A stretch of 64,000 nt of DNA, from contig NZ_RHNZ01000014.1 of NCBI RefSeq assembly GCF_003946395.1, positions 1 to 64,000 on the forward strand, given 5' to 3'. Positions 9,068-16,179 of this stretch are shown one piece after another (positions within the stretch are counted from its first letter, which is position 1; every line of letters begins with the position of its first letter). Source of the DNA: Levilactobacillus fuyuanensis (GTDB taxonomy: Bacteria; Bacillota; Bacilli; Lactobacillales; Lactobacillaceae). Below the pieces are notes generated by a model, which was given only the letters and a program-made list of their open reading frames with translations, ran no database searches and was not told the DNA's origin. The position numbers were made by a program, and so were the translations under genes.

Positions 9068-9385
9068 ATGATCGACAAGCCAGAAGTAAGTGCCAGTGCT
9101 CTGTGGCTGACACCATTGGAACAAGGTATCATCCGCATCGGATTCGCCGATGACGGGCGAGAACTGTTAGGTCCCGTTCAGAAGATTACGTGGCAGGTTA
9201 CAGAGGGGCGGGTCCACTTAGGGACGCCATTTCTTATTGTCAGTGGCGCGAACGAAGAATTAACGTTGCATTTCCCGTTTGCTGGGCGAATCGCGCAGAT
9301 CAATGAAGCATTAGCCGCTCACCCGGAATGGCTGAACGACCGCAACGACGACCTTGATTGGATGGTCGACCTCGCGATTGAATAG
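9068..9385 (+). CDS. GcvH-like lipoyl-domain protein lacking the lipoylation lysine
   Basis: 105 residues. It keeps the GcvH framework: ALWLTPLEQGIIRIGFAD (11-28), LGPVQ and the C-terminal VNEAL...PELLN-like INEALAAHPEWLN (78-90). Where GcvH has its lipoyl lysine in an ESVKA-type turn, this protein reads SGANEE, placing Asn62 at the lysine position. It is therefore unlikely to carry lipoate unless the alignment shifts. The start is ATG 9068 because AAGGGGTGA lies just upstream; GTG 9059 overlaps that ribosome site. Function unknown. It precedes the pseudouridine synthase by 15 bp and is probably co-transcribed. Confidence 0.7.
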   Translation: MIDKPEVSASALWLTPLEQGIIRIGFADDGRELLGPVQKITWQVTEGRVHLGTPFLIVSGANEELTLHFPFAGRIAQINEALAAHPEWLNDRNDDLDWMVDLAIE

Positions 9386-9400
9386 AAGGGAAATTATGGC

Positions 9401-10300
9401 ATGGAATTAACGTGGCAGGTAACAAATCCAGTGACGAGTCTCAAACGGTTCTTGAACCAGCAGGGTGTTAGTCACCGCGTTTTTAGTGACTTGAAAGAAA
9501 ATGGGACGATTCGGGTTAATGACACGGTCGTCACTCCCGCAGTAACCCTGAAGGTGGGGGATGTAGTGGCGGTTACGCTACCTGCTGAAGCAGATGATCC
9601 CGACGTGGCGACGAGCACAGTCCCCATCACCGTTTTGTTTGAAAATCGGGACTGGTTGGTGATCGACAAGCCAGCCGGTCTCAACGTGGTGCCTGGGCCT
9701 GCTAACCGGACGGATACCCTGGTCAATCGGATCAAGGGTCACTGGGCGCAAACGCAGGCTGAGAATCGGGTGCCCCATATCTTAACGCGGTTGGACCGGT
9801 TCACCAGTGGGGTGGTCTGGGTTGCCCGGCACCGTCTGGCTAATAGTCTTGCGAGTCAGTTGCAGGCCCAACATCAGGTGGATAAGCGGTACCTGGCCAT
9901 CGTTAGCGGTCGATTGTCGCAGGACCACGGCATGATCGATGAGCCATTGGCGAGTGATCCAACTGGCTACAATCAGATGGTCTCACCGGCTGGCAAGCCG
10001 GCGCAAACCGAGTACTGGGTCAAGGAACGCTTTGCCCAGGCCACGATGGTGGAAGTTAAGCTACACACGGGACGGACCCATCAGATTCGCGCCCACTTTG
10101 CTTATTTAGATCATCCCCTGATTGGCGATCACCTCTATGATGGTCCCGAAATGGGCGGGATGACACGGCAGGCCTTGCATGCGCATACTTTGAGTTTTAC
10201 CGACCCCTTTACCCAAGAGGGTCGGTCTTTTATCAGCGAGGTACCTGCGGATTGGCAGCAGCTCGTTAAGCAATTAAGGAGTGACATGAATGGCAGATGA
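9401..10300 (+). CDS. RluA-family pseudouridine synthase
   Basis: A 299-residue enzyme expected to convert specific uridines of rRNA or tRNA to pseudouridine. An S4-like N-terminal RNA-binding part (SLKRFLNQQGVS...GTIRVND) precedes the catalytic domain. The catalytic aspartate is Asp132 in the TRLDRFTSGV motif, a variant of HRLDKDTSG. GRTHQIRAHFAYLDHPLIGD near the C-terminus is typical of the RluA group. Which RNA site is modified cannot be told. Its stop overlaps the start of the DUF1003 gene by 11 nt, indicating translational coupling. Confidence 0.9.
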   Translation: MELTWQVTNPVTSLKRFLNQQGVSHRVFSDLKENGTIRVNDTVVTPAVTLKVGDVVAVTLPAEADDPDVATSTVPITVLFENRDWLVIDKPAGLNVVPGPANRTDTLVNRIKGHWAQTQAENRVPHILTRLDRFTSGVVWVARHRLANSLASQLQAQHQVDKRYLAIVSGRLSQDHGMIDEPLASDPTGYNQMVSPAGKPAQTEYWVKERFAQATMVEVKLHTGRTHQIRAHFAYLDHPLIGDHLYDGPEMGGMTRQALHAHTLSFTDPFTQEGRSFISEVPADWQQLVKQLRSDMNGR

Positions 10301-11066
10301 ACAATTTCACTGTTTGGTCGATGGTGACCCTGTTTCTTTAGAGGGCAGCCTGCGATTGGCAGAATTAGACGCTGGGCTGAGAAATCGAATTAAGCGGGAT
10401 TATCCGCAGAGTAAGCCGACTGACTATATCTGTGGCCATCACCTCTTAAAGTACCGTCTGGAGCACGTGGACGCCCTAATCAATGCCGATATGAAGCAGA
10501 CTAAGAAGATCAATCAGAAGCTGACGAAGGCCCTGCAGAGCGATGACTACGATATTATTGACGTGAATGATAGCTTGTCAGAGAGTCTGACATTTGGGCA
10601 GAAGGTATCCGATGATGTGGCTCGTTTCGGTGGTTCCTGGGGCTTTATCTTTGTTTTCATGTTCGTCTTGATTGGCTGGATGATCGTCAATGGTCTGCAT
10701 TTATTTGGGGTCAACTTTGACAACTACCCCTTCATTCTGTTAAATTTAGTACTAAGTTGCGTGGCGGCAATTCAGGCACCCATCATCATGATGAGCCAGA
10801 ATCGTTCCGCCGATCGTGATCGCATGATGGCTGAAAACGACTACCATGTCAATCTGAAGTCGGAGCACGAGCTTCGTTTGCTTCACGCTAAGGTCGATCA
10901 CCTCGCACAGAATCAGGTCCCCCATACAATGGAGATCGCACGTTTTCAACTTGAAATTTTAGGCGAAATTCGCCAAGAACTAGCCGAATTACGGGCGCAC
11001 GACGCCGGAAGTTCAGATTCGGCAAAACGAAGGGAGTCCCCCCATGAGAACATGGATAACAGCTAG
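10290..11066 (+). CDS. DUF1003 membrane protein
   Basis: 258 residues. The core matches the DUF1003 family: GGSWGFIFVFMFVLIGWM, then YPFILLNLVLSCVAAIQAPIIMMSQNR, two membrane spans near 114-134 and 147-167, followed by the conserved DY.VN.K.E.E segment and a charged coiled-coil tail. The family is widespread but has no settled function. It overlaps the upstream pseudouridine synthase and is in turn overlapped by a 36-codon frame. The C-terminal 30 residues are polar and probably disordered. Confidence 0.85.
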   Translation: MADEQFHCLVDGDPVSLEGSLRLAELDAGLRNRIKRDYPQSKPTDYICGHHLLKYRLEHVDALINADMKQTKKINQKLTKALQSDDYDIIDVNDSLSESLTFGQKVSDDVARFGGSWGFIFVFMFVLIGWMIVNGLHLFGVNFDNYPFILLNLVLSCVAAIQAPIIMMSQNRSADRDRMMAENDYHVNLKSEHELRLLHAKVDHLAQNQVPHTMEIARFQLEILGEIRQELAELRAHDAGSSDSAKRRESPHENMDNS

Positions 11067-11154
11067 CGCCTTATTTGCCGTTGGACTGATATTTGGCAAG
11101 CGGGCCGCTGATCGTAAGGCAAGTAGTCTTAAACGGCTTGTCAGCGAAAATTAA
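11044..11154 (+). CDS. Candidate 36-residue membrane microprotein
   Basis: ATG 11044 is preceded by AAGGGAG about 8 nt upstream and opens a frame that overlaps the end of the DUF1003 gene in another phase. The product begins MRTWITASALFAVGLIFG, a single hydrophobic segment, and ends with a basic tail (KRAADRKASSLKRLVSEN). This is a plausible small membrane protein, translationally coupled to its neighbour. No homologue is recalled, so it remains a prediction. Confidence 0.5.
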   Translation: MRTWITASALFAVGLIFGKRAADRKASSLKRLVSEN

Positions 11155-11280
11155 GCTGGGTTTGGTGACGTCAATTCCGACGCTATAGTTCGGATTAGGC
11201 GACCAGCCAAACGTCATGACCGCTACATAAGTGAGTGGCAAGCTTTCCGCTCAGTTTGGCAAAATCTTTGACAAACACTG

Positions 11281-11326
11281 CATCCTCCATTAGGCTAGTG
11301 AGAGAACTAGAAATGGAGGATTTTTT
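11281..11326 (+). promoter_or_regulatory. Terminator-like hairpin that contains the ribosome site of the next gene
   Basis: ATCCTCCATT (11282-11291) pairs with AAATGGAGGAT (11311-11321), with an inner CTAGT/ACTAG helix, and is followed directly by TTTTTT and the GTG start at 11327. The GGAGG inside the right arm is the only ribosome site for the acetyltransferase. The structure could therefore act as an attenuator or translational switch, or simply end the upstream operon. Confidence 0.65.
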
Positions 11327-11914
11327 GTGATAATTCGCGAGGCTCAACCAACGGACGCTCCTCAGATAGCGCCGTTGATGAACTTGATCTACGATGAGAT
11401 GGAACTGACAGATTTGGAAGACGTTCCCGAACCCGACTTATTGAAGGCCATTACGGCGGCGTACCGGACCCGGACATACTTGTCTGGACCGGCAACCACA
11501 GTGGTGGCCGAGGCCGATGGCCAAGTCGTGGGGATGGCCTTTGGCTACCCCGGAGAACGAGAAGAAACTGTGGACGATGTCTTTACGCAAATCACTGCCA
11601 AGAGTGCTGCGTTTGACGTTCCGTTTGAAACCCAGTCGGAAACGGCTAAGGGTGAGTGGTACCTGGATTCACTGGCTGTGTCGCCCGACCATCAAGGGAA
11701 GGGGATTGGCCACCAGCTACTGCGGGCGCTGCCACATTACGCGCGACGGGACAATCAAGCTGTGATCGGTCTGAATGTGGACCTGGAGAATCCGGCCGCT
11801 ATGCGTTTGTATAAGCGTATGGGGTACGAAGTTTCCGGTGAACAGATGATTGGTGATCACCACTATTATCACATGCAACTAGAGATTGGGCAGCGTGCCC
11901 GGGTTGCGAACTAA
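11327..11914 (+). CDS. GNAT-family N-acetyltransferase
   Basis: 195 residues. The acetyl-CoA-binding signature is at WYLDSLAVSPDHQGKGIGHQLL (motif A, about residues 109-130), followed by NPAAMRLYKRMGYEVSGE (motif B). The acceptor molecule cannot be predicted. The GTG start sits 6 nt after a GGAGGA that is buried in a hairpin. A terminator follows the stop at once, so it is a single-gene unit. Confidence 0.85.
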   Translation: MIIREAQPTDAPQIAPLMNLIYDEMELTDLEDVPEPDLLKAITAAYRTRTYLSGPATTVVAEADGQVVGMAFGYPGEREETVDDVFTQITAKSAAFDVPFETQSETAKGEWYLDSLAVSPDHQGKGIGHQLLRALPHYARRDNQAVIGLNVDLENPAAMRLYKRMGYEVSGEQMIGDHHYYHMQLEIGQRARVAN

Positions 11915-11928
11915 CTAGATAGTGACGT

Positions 11929-11966
11929 GAGAGGCCGGGATAATTGTCCTGGCCTCTCTTTTAGAA
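11929..11966 (+). terminator. Intrinsic terminator
   Basis: GAGAGGCC...GGCCTCTC stem with an inner GGA/TCC extension and a TTTT tail, 15 bp after the acetyltransferase stop. Confidence 0.85.
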
Positions 11967-12165
11967 AATGCTGTGGGCATAAATGAAATTTTATTTGGCC
12001 GTAAATATTGGTATAATACTGATTGCCGGTAAGCGAGTATGACAACCATGGCCCGAACAGTACCTGTAAATATTGGTATGGTGAGGGTCGATTATTGCGA
12101 TTAAAAAACGTGTTGTGTTTATTATTTGTGACTGCAGAAGAGCGTATACAGATTAAAGACTAGCG
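11967..12165 (+). promoter_or_regulatory. Intergenic region with a promoter and a 14-bp direct repeat
   Basis: GTAAATATTGGTAT occurs twice, at 12001-12014 and 12066-12079, 65 bp apart. The first copy runs into TATAAT (12012-12017), a good extended -10, so a repressor or activator could bind there. No gene is visible. Transcription from here would cross the structured repeat and reach the gene at 12398. Confidence 0.5.
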
Positions 12166-12360
12166 TAGCCGGAGGAGGCCAGGGGTGGCACCGGCCGTGA
12201 TAGTGGTGTTAGACCGGGTGATTTTTCCCGGCCTTACAGCGCGGGACGCGTTTGGAAACTCGCATGATCCTAGCGAGGTTTCGAACCGAGCTGGAAGCCC
12301 GCTCTTTGGCTGCAAGCGATCCCCACACAGCGGCAGAACCCCTGGCAGCCGCAGGCGACA
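12166..12360 (+). repeat. Long structured intergenic repeat, copy A (plus orientation)
   Basis: A GC-rich element of about 195 bp. Its left end starts TAGCCGGAGGAGGCCAGGGG and its right end finishes CCCCTGGCAGCCGCAGGCGA, so the ends pair (CCAGGGGT with ACCCCTGG). Inside are at least two hairpins: one with a CCGGG/CCCGG core at 12213-12232 and one with GGAAACTCGC/GCGAGGTTTC near 12253-12282. It aligns over its full length with the reverse complement of 22447-22645 and 29526-29716. It lies in the probable 5' leader of the gene at 12398. Confidence 0.85.
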
Positions 12361-12397
12361 GTGTTCAATCTCAACGATATTTAGGAGGAATAATCAC

Positions 12398-12808
12398 ATG
12401 AAAGACAATATTCAAATGGGTGACGATGAGTTTGCCCAAATGATGCTGGTTCTGAAAGAACCCGTCACGCAGGCTAACCACAAAGAATTCAAATTCCTTG
12501 ATGGGACCGAGACTGGCGAAATGCAGGAGATTGCGCCCGACATCTGGGCAATGCCAGCTTACATGCAGGAAGACGATGATTTTACCATGTTCTTCCTGAC
12601 CACGCAGATCGAATCCGGCGAGACCGTGATGGCGTTTGCGACTGGGGAGACGGCCGATGGCGACTTCCGATTGAGCCAACCAATGGTGACCGGAGCCGGG
12701 CTGAACCTGTTAAATGAGCAACAACCCAACCGGGCCAAGCGGGTTTTGAAGTTCTTGAACGACATCTCCAAGGCTGATCAGGGTGACTGGCGGATGGTCA
12801 ACGACTAA
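12398..12808 (+). CDS. Acidic protein of unknown function
   Basis: 136 residues, strongly acidic (MKDNIQMGDDEFAQMM at the start, many Asp and Glu throughout), no membrane span, no signal peptide, and no family that I recognise. ATG 12398 is chosen because AGGAGGAA lies 8 nt upstream; the frame stays open back to 12185 only because it runs through the structured repeat. It stands alone between the repeat and the uracil permease. It is likely cytoplasmic. Confidence 0.7.
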   Translation: MKDNIQMGDDEFAQMMLVLKEPVTQANHKEFKFLDGTETGEMQEIAPDIWAMPAYMQEDDDFTMFFLTTQIESGETVMAFATGETADGDFRLSQPMVTGAGLNLLNEQQPNRAKRVLKFLNDISKADQGDWRMVND

Positions 12809-12852
12809 ACAATTTGATTGTTTAGTCCCTGACCCCCTGGGTACGATTGTTC

Positions 12853-12882
12853 TTGACAGGGGTCTGTCACAGACCGTATACT
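12853..12882 (+). promoter_or_regulatory. Uracil permease promoter with a palindrome in its spacer
   Basis: The -35 box TTGACA (12853-12858) and the -10 box TATACT (12877-12882) are 18 bp apart. Nearly the whole spacer is the palindrome GGTCTGTCACAGACC (12861-12875; 7-bp perfect arms around one base). That position suits a repressor operator. It could also fold in DNA only, since it lies upstream of the transcript start. Confidence 0.75.
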
Positions 12883-12894
12883 AGTAAAAATTTA

Positions 12895-13000
12895 GTTCCT
12901 TTAACATCGTCCCGTGAGGCGGTGAAGGGTTCGACTTCCGGCGATAGCTGGGTAAACTGGGCGAGCACGCTTCCTTACGGGACGGGCACGCCTTTTTTTA
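12895..13000 (+). promoter_or_regulatory. PyrR-dependent transcription attenuator
   Basis: The leader carries the PyrR-binding RNA motif GTCCCGTGAGGCGG (12909-12922) within a hairpin flanked by CCTTT and GAAGG. An alternative helix pairs CGTCCCGTGAGG (12908-12919) with CCTTACGGGACG (12973-12984), 12 bp with one G-U pair: the antiterminator. The terminator pairs GGCGAGC (12960-12966) with GCACGCC (12986-12992) and runs into seven T. By analogy with pyr attenuators, PyrR-UMP would favour termination when pyrimidines are plentiful. Confidence 0.85.
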
Positions 13001-13029
13001 AACCAATTTTGAACTGGAGGTCATGTGGG

Positions 13030-14301
13030 ATGAAAGAACCATCGCGTTATCGTAATCCAGATGCGTTGATCGATATTTGGGAACGACCGAGTCTGGGACA
13101 GTGGTTTGGGTTATCGCTTCAGCATTTATTCTCCATGTTTGGGTCCACCGTCTTAGTCCCGATTTTGGTTGGGTTGAACCCAGGGATTGCGCTCTTTAGC
13201 TCTGGGGTGGGCACTCTGATGTACATTCTGATTACGCGCGGGAAGATTCCAGCATACATGGGATCGAGTTTCTCATTCATCGTGCCGATGGTGGCCCTGA
13301 TGAAGACGACTGGTTATCCGGGAATCGCGCAGGGGACGATGGCCGTGGGACTGGTCTACCTGATTGTGGCTGTTATCGTTGCGCTAGCTGGCTCGGAATG
13401 GATCAATCAGGTCCTGCCACCCATTGTCGTTGGCCCAATGATCATGGTCATCGGGTTGTCGTTGGCCGGTAGTGCCGCGCAGAAGGCGACCGTGGACAGC
13501 AATGGCACCTATCACTGGCAGTTCTTCCTGGTGGCGATGATCACGTTGCTCCTGACGGTAGCCTTTAACCTGTACTTAAAGGGCTTCCTCGCGCTGATTC
13601 CCATCTTACTGGGAATCGTGGTGGGTTACTTGGTTGGCGCGATTGCGGGATTAGTCGACTTTAAGCCGGTATTGGAAGCGGCCTGGTTCCAGCTCCCAAA
13701 GTTTGAATTCCCGGGTGTGAGCTATCCGCTACATTTCTACTGGGGCGCCGTGTTGAGCCTCGCACCCATCGCATTCGTGACGATGACCGAACATATCGGC
13801 CACATCACGGTATTAAACGAACTGACGCACCGTAACTTTTTCGATGACCCAGGACTTCACCATACTTTAGCTGGGGATGGGCTGGCTTCAATCGTGGCTA
13901 GTCTGGTCGGTGGACCGCCCGTGACCTCCTACGGTGAAAACGTCGGGGTGCTGGCCATCACGCGGGTTCACAGTGTCTACGTCTTGATTGGGGCGGCAGT
14001 CTTCGCGGTCATCTTCAGTTTTGTCGGCAAGCTGAGCGCCTTGATTGAGAGTATTCCCAACCCGGTCATTGGGGGAATCAGCTTCCTATTATTCGGGGTG
14101 ATTGCCTCCAGTGGGATGCGCATTCTGATTGAAAAGCACGTCGACTTCAACAAACGGCGCAACCTGATGATTGCCTCGTCGATCCTGGTTATCGGGATTG
14201 GGAATGCCTACCTGAAGCTCGGTCAGTACGAATTCTCCGGGTTAGCGGTGGCGGCCGTGTTGGGGATTACACTGAACCTGATTCTGCCAAAGGATGTCTA
14301 A
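13030..14301 (+). CDS. pyrP: Uracil permease (NCS2 family)
   Basis: A 423-residue, multi-span nucleobase:cation symporter that takes up uracil. The NCS2 pattern is visible: GLSLQHLFSMFGSTVLVPILVGL near the N-terminus, a conserved AYMGSSFSFI segment and the mid-protein APIAFVTMTEHIGH and VGGPPVTSYGENVG motifs that line the substrate path. ATG 13030 was chosen over the upstream frame because GGAGG lies 9 nt before it and the PyrR leader occupies the extra sequence. PyrR control supports uracil rather than xanthine as substrate. Confidence 0.9.
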   Translation: MKEPSRYRNPDALIDIWERPSLGQWFGLSLQHLFSMFGSTVLVPILVGLNPGIALFSSGVGTLMYILITRGKIPAYMGSSFSFIVPMVALMKTTGYPGIAQGTMAVGLVYLIVAVIVALAGSEWINQVLPPIVVGPMIMVIGLSLAGSAAQKATVDSNGTYHWQFFLVAMITLLLTVAFNLYLKGFLALIPILLGIVVGYLVGAIAGLVDFKPVLEAAWFQLPKFEFPGVSYPLHFYWGAVLSLAPIAFVTMTEHIGHITVLNELTHRNFFDDPGLHHTLAGDGLASIVASLVGGPPVTSYGENVGVLAITRVHSVYVLIGAAVFAVIFSFVGKLSALIESIPNPVIGGISFLLFGVIASSGMRILIEKHVDFNKRRNLMIASSILVIGIGNAYLKLGQYEFSGLAVAAVLGITLNLILPKDV

Positions 14302-14315
14302 AATAAGTCGAGATA

Positions 14316-14363
14316 AAATGAAAGCATCGCTGACAACCTTTGCGTCAGCGATGCTTTATCATT
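14316..14363. terminator. Bidirectional terminator between pyrP and azlD
   Basis: A 14-bp perfect stem AAAGCATCGCTGAC/GTCAGCGATGCTTT (14321-14334 with 14344-14357), extended by AAATG/CATTT, lies between convergent genes. A-rich and T-rich flanks allow use from both sides. Confidence 0.9.
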
Positions 14364-14384
14364 TCTGAGAGAGTTTGTGGTGAA

Positions 14385-14720
14385 CTAGCCACCGATTGAG
14401 AAGTAGCGCAGGACGGCCATTGCCATGATGCCGACAACGACGACCATCAGGAGGCTCTTGGTCAGCACCCCAGCAATCGTGGCGGGGATGGCAGCCAGAC
14501 AGTTAGCCACGTTAAGCGTGGCGAGGTGGCCAGGATTGGCGACGAACAGGCTCTGGCAGCAGAGGGCTGTCATGATCGTAATGGGAACAAACGTGAGAAA
14601 GTCAATCAGCCAAGCCGGCATGCTGACCTGCTTCACGAAGGCAAAGGGGAGTACCCGTGAAGCGACGGTAATCACGCCGCACCCGAGAATCACCCACAGT
14701 TCGGTTAAACTCATCGACAT
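14385..14720 (-). CDS. azlD: Branched-chain amino acid exporter small subunit, AzlD type
   Basis: 111 residues with about four hydrophobic spans, typical of the AzlD/YgaH family that works with AzlC to export branched-chain or other bulky amino acids. Typical features are GCGVITVASRVLPFAF and LTFVPITIMTALCCQSL. It overlaps the end of azlC by 10 nt, so translation is coupled. The two-gene operon is transcribed leftward and ends at the shared terminator with pyrP. Confidence 0.85.
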   Translation of the reverse strand: MSMSLTELWVILGCGVITVASRVLPFAFVKQVSMPAWLIDFLTFVPITIMTALCCQSLFVANPGHLATLNVANCLAAIPATIAGVLTKSLLMVVVVGIMAMAVLRYFSIGG

Positions 14721-15415
14721 TTCTTCATCTCCATTCCAAAGAGACAGCCAGCTACCGTAGCGACGAGTAAGGCAAAGTTCTGACTCATCAGGCCAATCAT
14801 GAAGTAATAAATAATGGCAACAAAGATCATGACCATGAGTTGCAGGGATAAGCCCAAACGCCGGTCGCTAATCAGCTGGAGGTAGACTAGCCCAATGAAC
14901 ATGGCTGTTAGGGCGAAGTCAAAACCAAAACGGGTTGGGTCGGCAATCATGCCTCCCAGTAGGGCGCCGACAATGGTTGCCACGCCCCAGACCAGGTAGG
15001 CCACCAAGTTAGCCGCAGATTGCCAGGCAAAGCTCAACTTGCCGTTGGTCTTGTTCTGCTTGTTCATTGCCAGCGCGAAGGTCTCATCGGTCACAAGAGT
15101 CCCAATCAAAAGATTCTTGAACAGGGATTCGTGCCGGAAATATTGGGCCAGACTGGTACTCATCAGAATCATCCGTGAGTTGACCAGAAAGGTCGAGATG
15201 AAGATGGCGGACAGGGGATCGTGTAGCAGGAGCATGCTCGTGATGATAAATTGTGCGGAACCCGCGTAAACGATAAAGGACATACCGGCCACGACCAGTA
15301 GACTCAGGTGACTAGTGTGCGCGACGATACCAAATGCTAATCCAACTCCAATGTAGCCAAAAACAGTCGGTAACACATCGCGGACGCCGGTCCTGAAGGT
15401 TAGTGAAGGACCCAT
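14711..15415 (-). CDS. azlC: Branched-chain amino acid exporter large subunit, AzlC type
   Basis: 234 residues from the chosen start. AzlC family features: DVLPTVFGYIGVGLAFGIVA, the SFIVYAGSAQFI motif and LVNSRMILMSTSLAQYFRH, with about six to eight spans. The start is placed at ATG 15415, six codons inside the longest frame, because AGAGGA stands about 8 nt before it, whereas ATG 15433 lacks a ribosome site. It forms the exporter with AzlD. Substrate specificity cannot be read from sequence. Confidence 0.87.
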   Translation of the reverse strand: MGPSLTFRTGVRDVLPTVFGYIGVGLAFGIVAHTSHLSLLVVAGMSFIVYAGSAQFIITSMLLLHDPLSAIFISTFLVNSRMILMSTSLAQYFRHESLFKNLLIGTLVTDETFALAMNKQNKTNGKLSFAWQSAANLVAYLVWGVATIVGALLGGMIADPTRFGFDFALTAMFIGLVYLQLISDRRLGLSLQLMVMIFVAIIYYFMIGLMSQNFALLVATVAGCLFGMEMKKCR

Positions 15416-15806
15416 AGACAGACTTCCTCTCATTGAAAATTAATCAAGTTAAGTACCAGTTTATCGCTATCGTCGGTGAAGGTAAACCGGCAATCTGAAC
15501 TATTTATCCCAATTTGTGAAGAGGAGGCAAACAGAGATAATTGCGGGTAGCAAAGGTGGTACACTAAAGCAGTGAAATAAGAGATGCGTTAAAAGTTATT
15601 AGACCCTAAAAATTAACTCAAATTAGTCCCAATCAATCTGAACCAGAGGTTGATGTGCCGCGGTTTATGGGGCTTACCTTTGGCCTAGGCCACTCTGCAA
15701 CAAAAATGTAAAATTCCTGTGAAAAATACTTCGTGTAAAAGGGTTGCTTTTTACTGATGGCGGTTGTATGATACTCTCATTGACGAACGAAGAAAGCGGG
15801 GTAAAG
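15416..15806. promoter_or_regulatory. Divergent intergenic region between azlC and a small MerR-type gene
   Basis: No further gene is supported. A good promoter for the rightward gene lies at its end: TTGCTT and TATGAT with a 17-bp spacer in the segment 15744-15773. A perfect 12-bp palindrome TGGCCTAGGCCA is at 15681-15692, and a related pair ATTAGACCC / ATTAGTCCC is near 15599 and 15626. These may be regulator sites; nothing shows which protein would bind. Confidence 0.45.
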
Positions 15807-16046
15807 ATGATGAAGATGAACTTAACTGAACTGGCAAAGGCAGCTAATGTTGATGCTGGTCGGATCGATGAATACGTTAAGCATGGCTTGCTAGGGGCAG
15901 ACCACTCTGCGACGGAATTCGACGATTCGGATCTCTACTGGATCGACATGATTCAGTGTTTTCAGGATAACGGGACGTCTTTAGATGACTTATCCGGATT
16001 GTTACCACGATGCCGGAAAGGCCAATCTCGACTCATGCAAGTTTAG
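15807..16046 (+). CDS. Small MerR-type HTH protein
   Basis: 79 residues. The N-terminal NLTELAKAANVDAGRIDEYVKHGLL is a MerR-like winged-helix start, and DLYWIDMIQCFQDNGTSLDDLSGLLPR matches the second part of the DNA-binding domain. It then stops after a few residues, with no dimerising coiled coil or effector domain. It may be a natural mini-regulator or a truncated MerR. The start at 15807 (Met-Met-Lys-Met) is preceded by only a weak GCGGGG site. A terminator follows. Confidence 0.7.
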   Translation: MMKMNLTELAKAANVDAGRIDEYVKHGLLGADHSATEFDDSDLYWIDMIQCFQDNGTSLDDLSGLLPRCRKGQSRLMQV

Positions 16047-16074
16047 TAACGATAGTGTAAATATAGTTCCAAGT

Positions 16075-16113
16075 AGCGCCGTGCGGTTTAGCCGCAGGCG
16101 TTATTTTTTTGCG
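16075..16113 (+). terminator. Intrinsic terminator after the small MerR gene
   Basis: A CGCC...TGCGG/CCGCA...GGCG stem with a four-base loop is followed by seven T. Confidence 0.85.
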
Positions 16114-16179
16114 GTTAATTAACAACGAAAAAAGGCGGTCATTCCCGCAATAGGGGATGACCGTCTTTGATGTTACCGA

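Noticed and set aside
12185-12397. N-terminal extension of the acidic protein
   Set aside because: It lies wholly in structured repeat copy A, and the good ribosome site is at 12383-12390.
15540-15570. GGTGGTAC near 15554 as a T-box
   Set aside because: No CCGCG continuation, no terminator and no stem I; it is an extended -10-like sequence.
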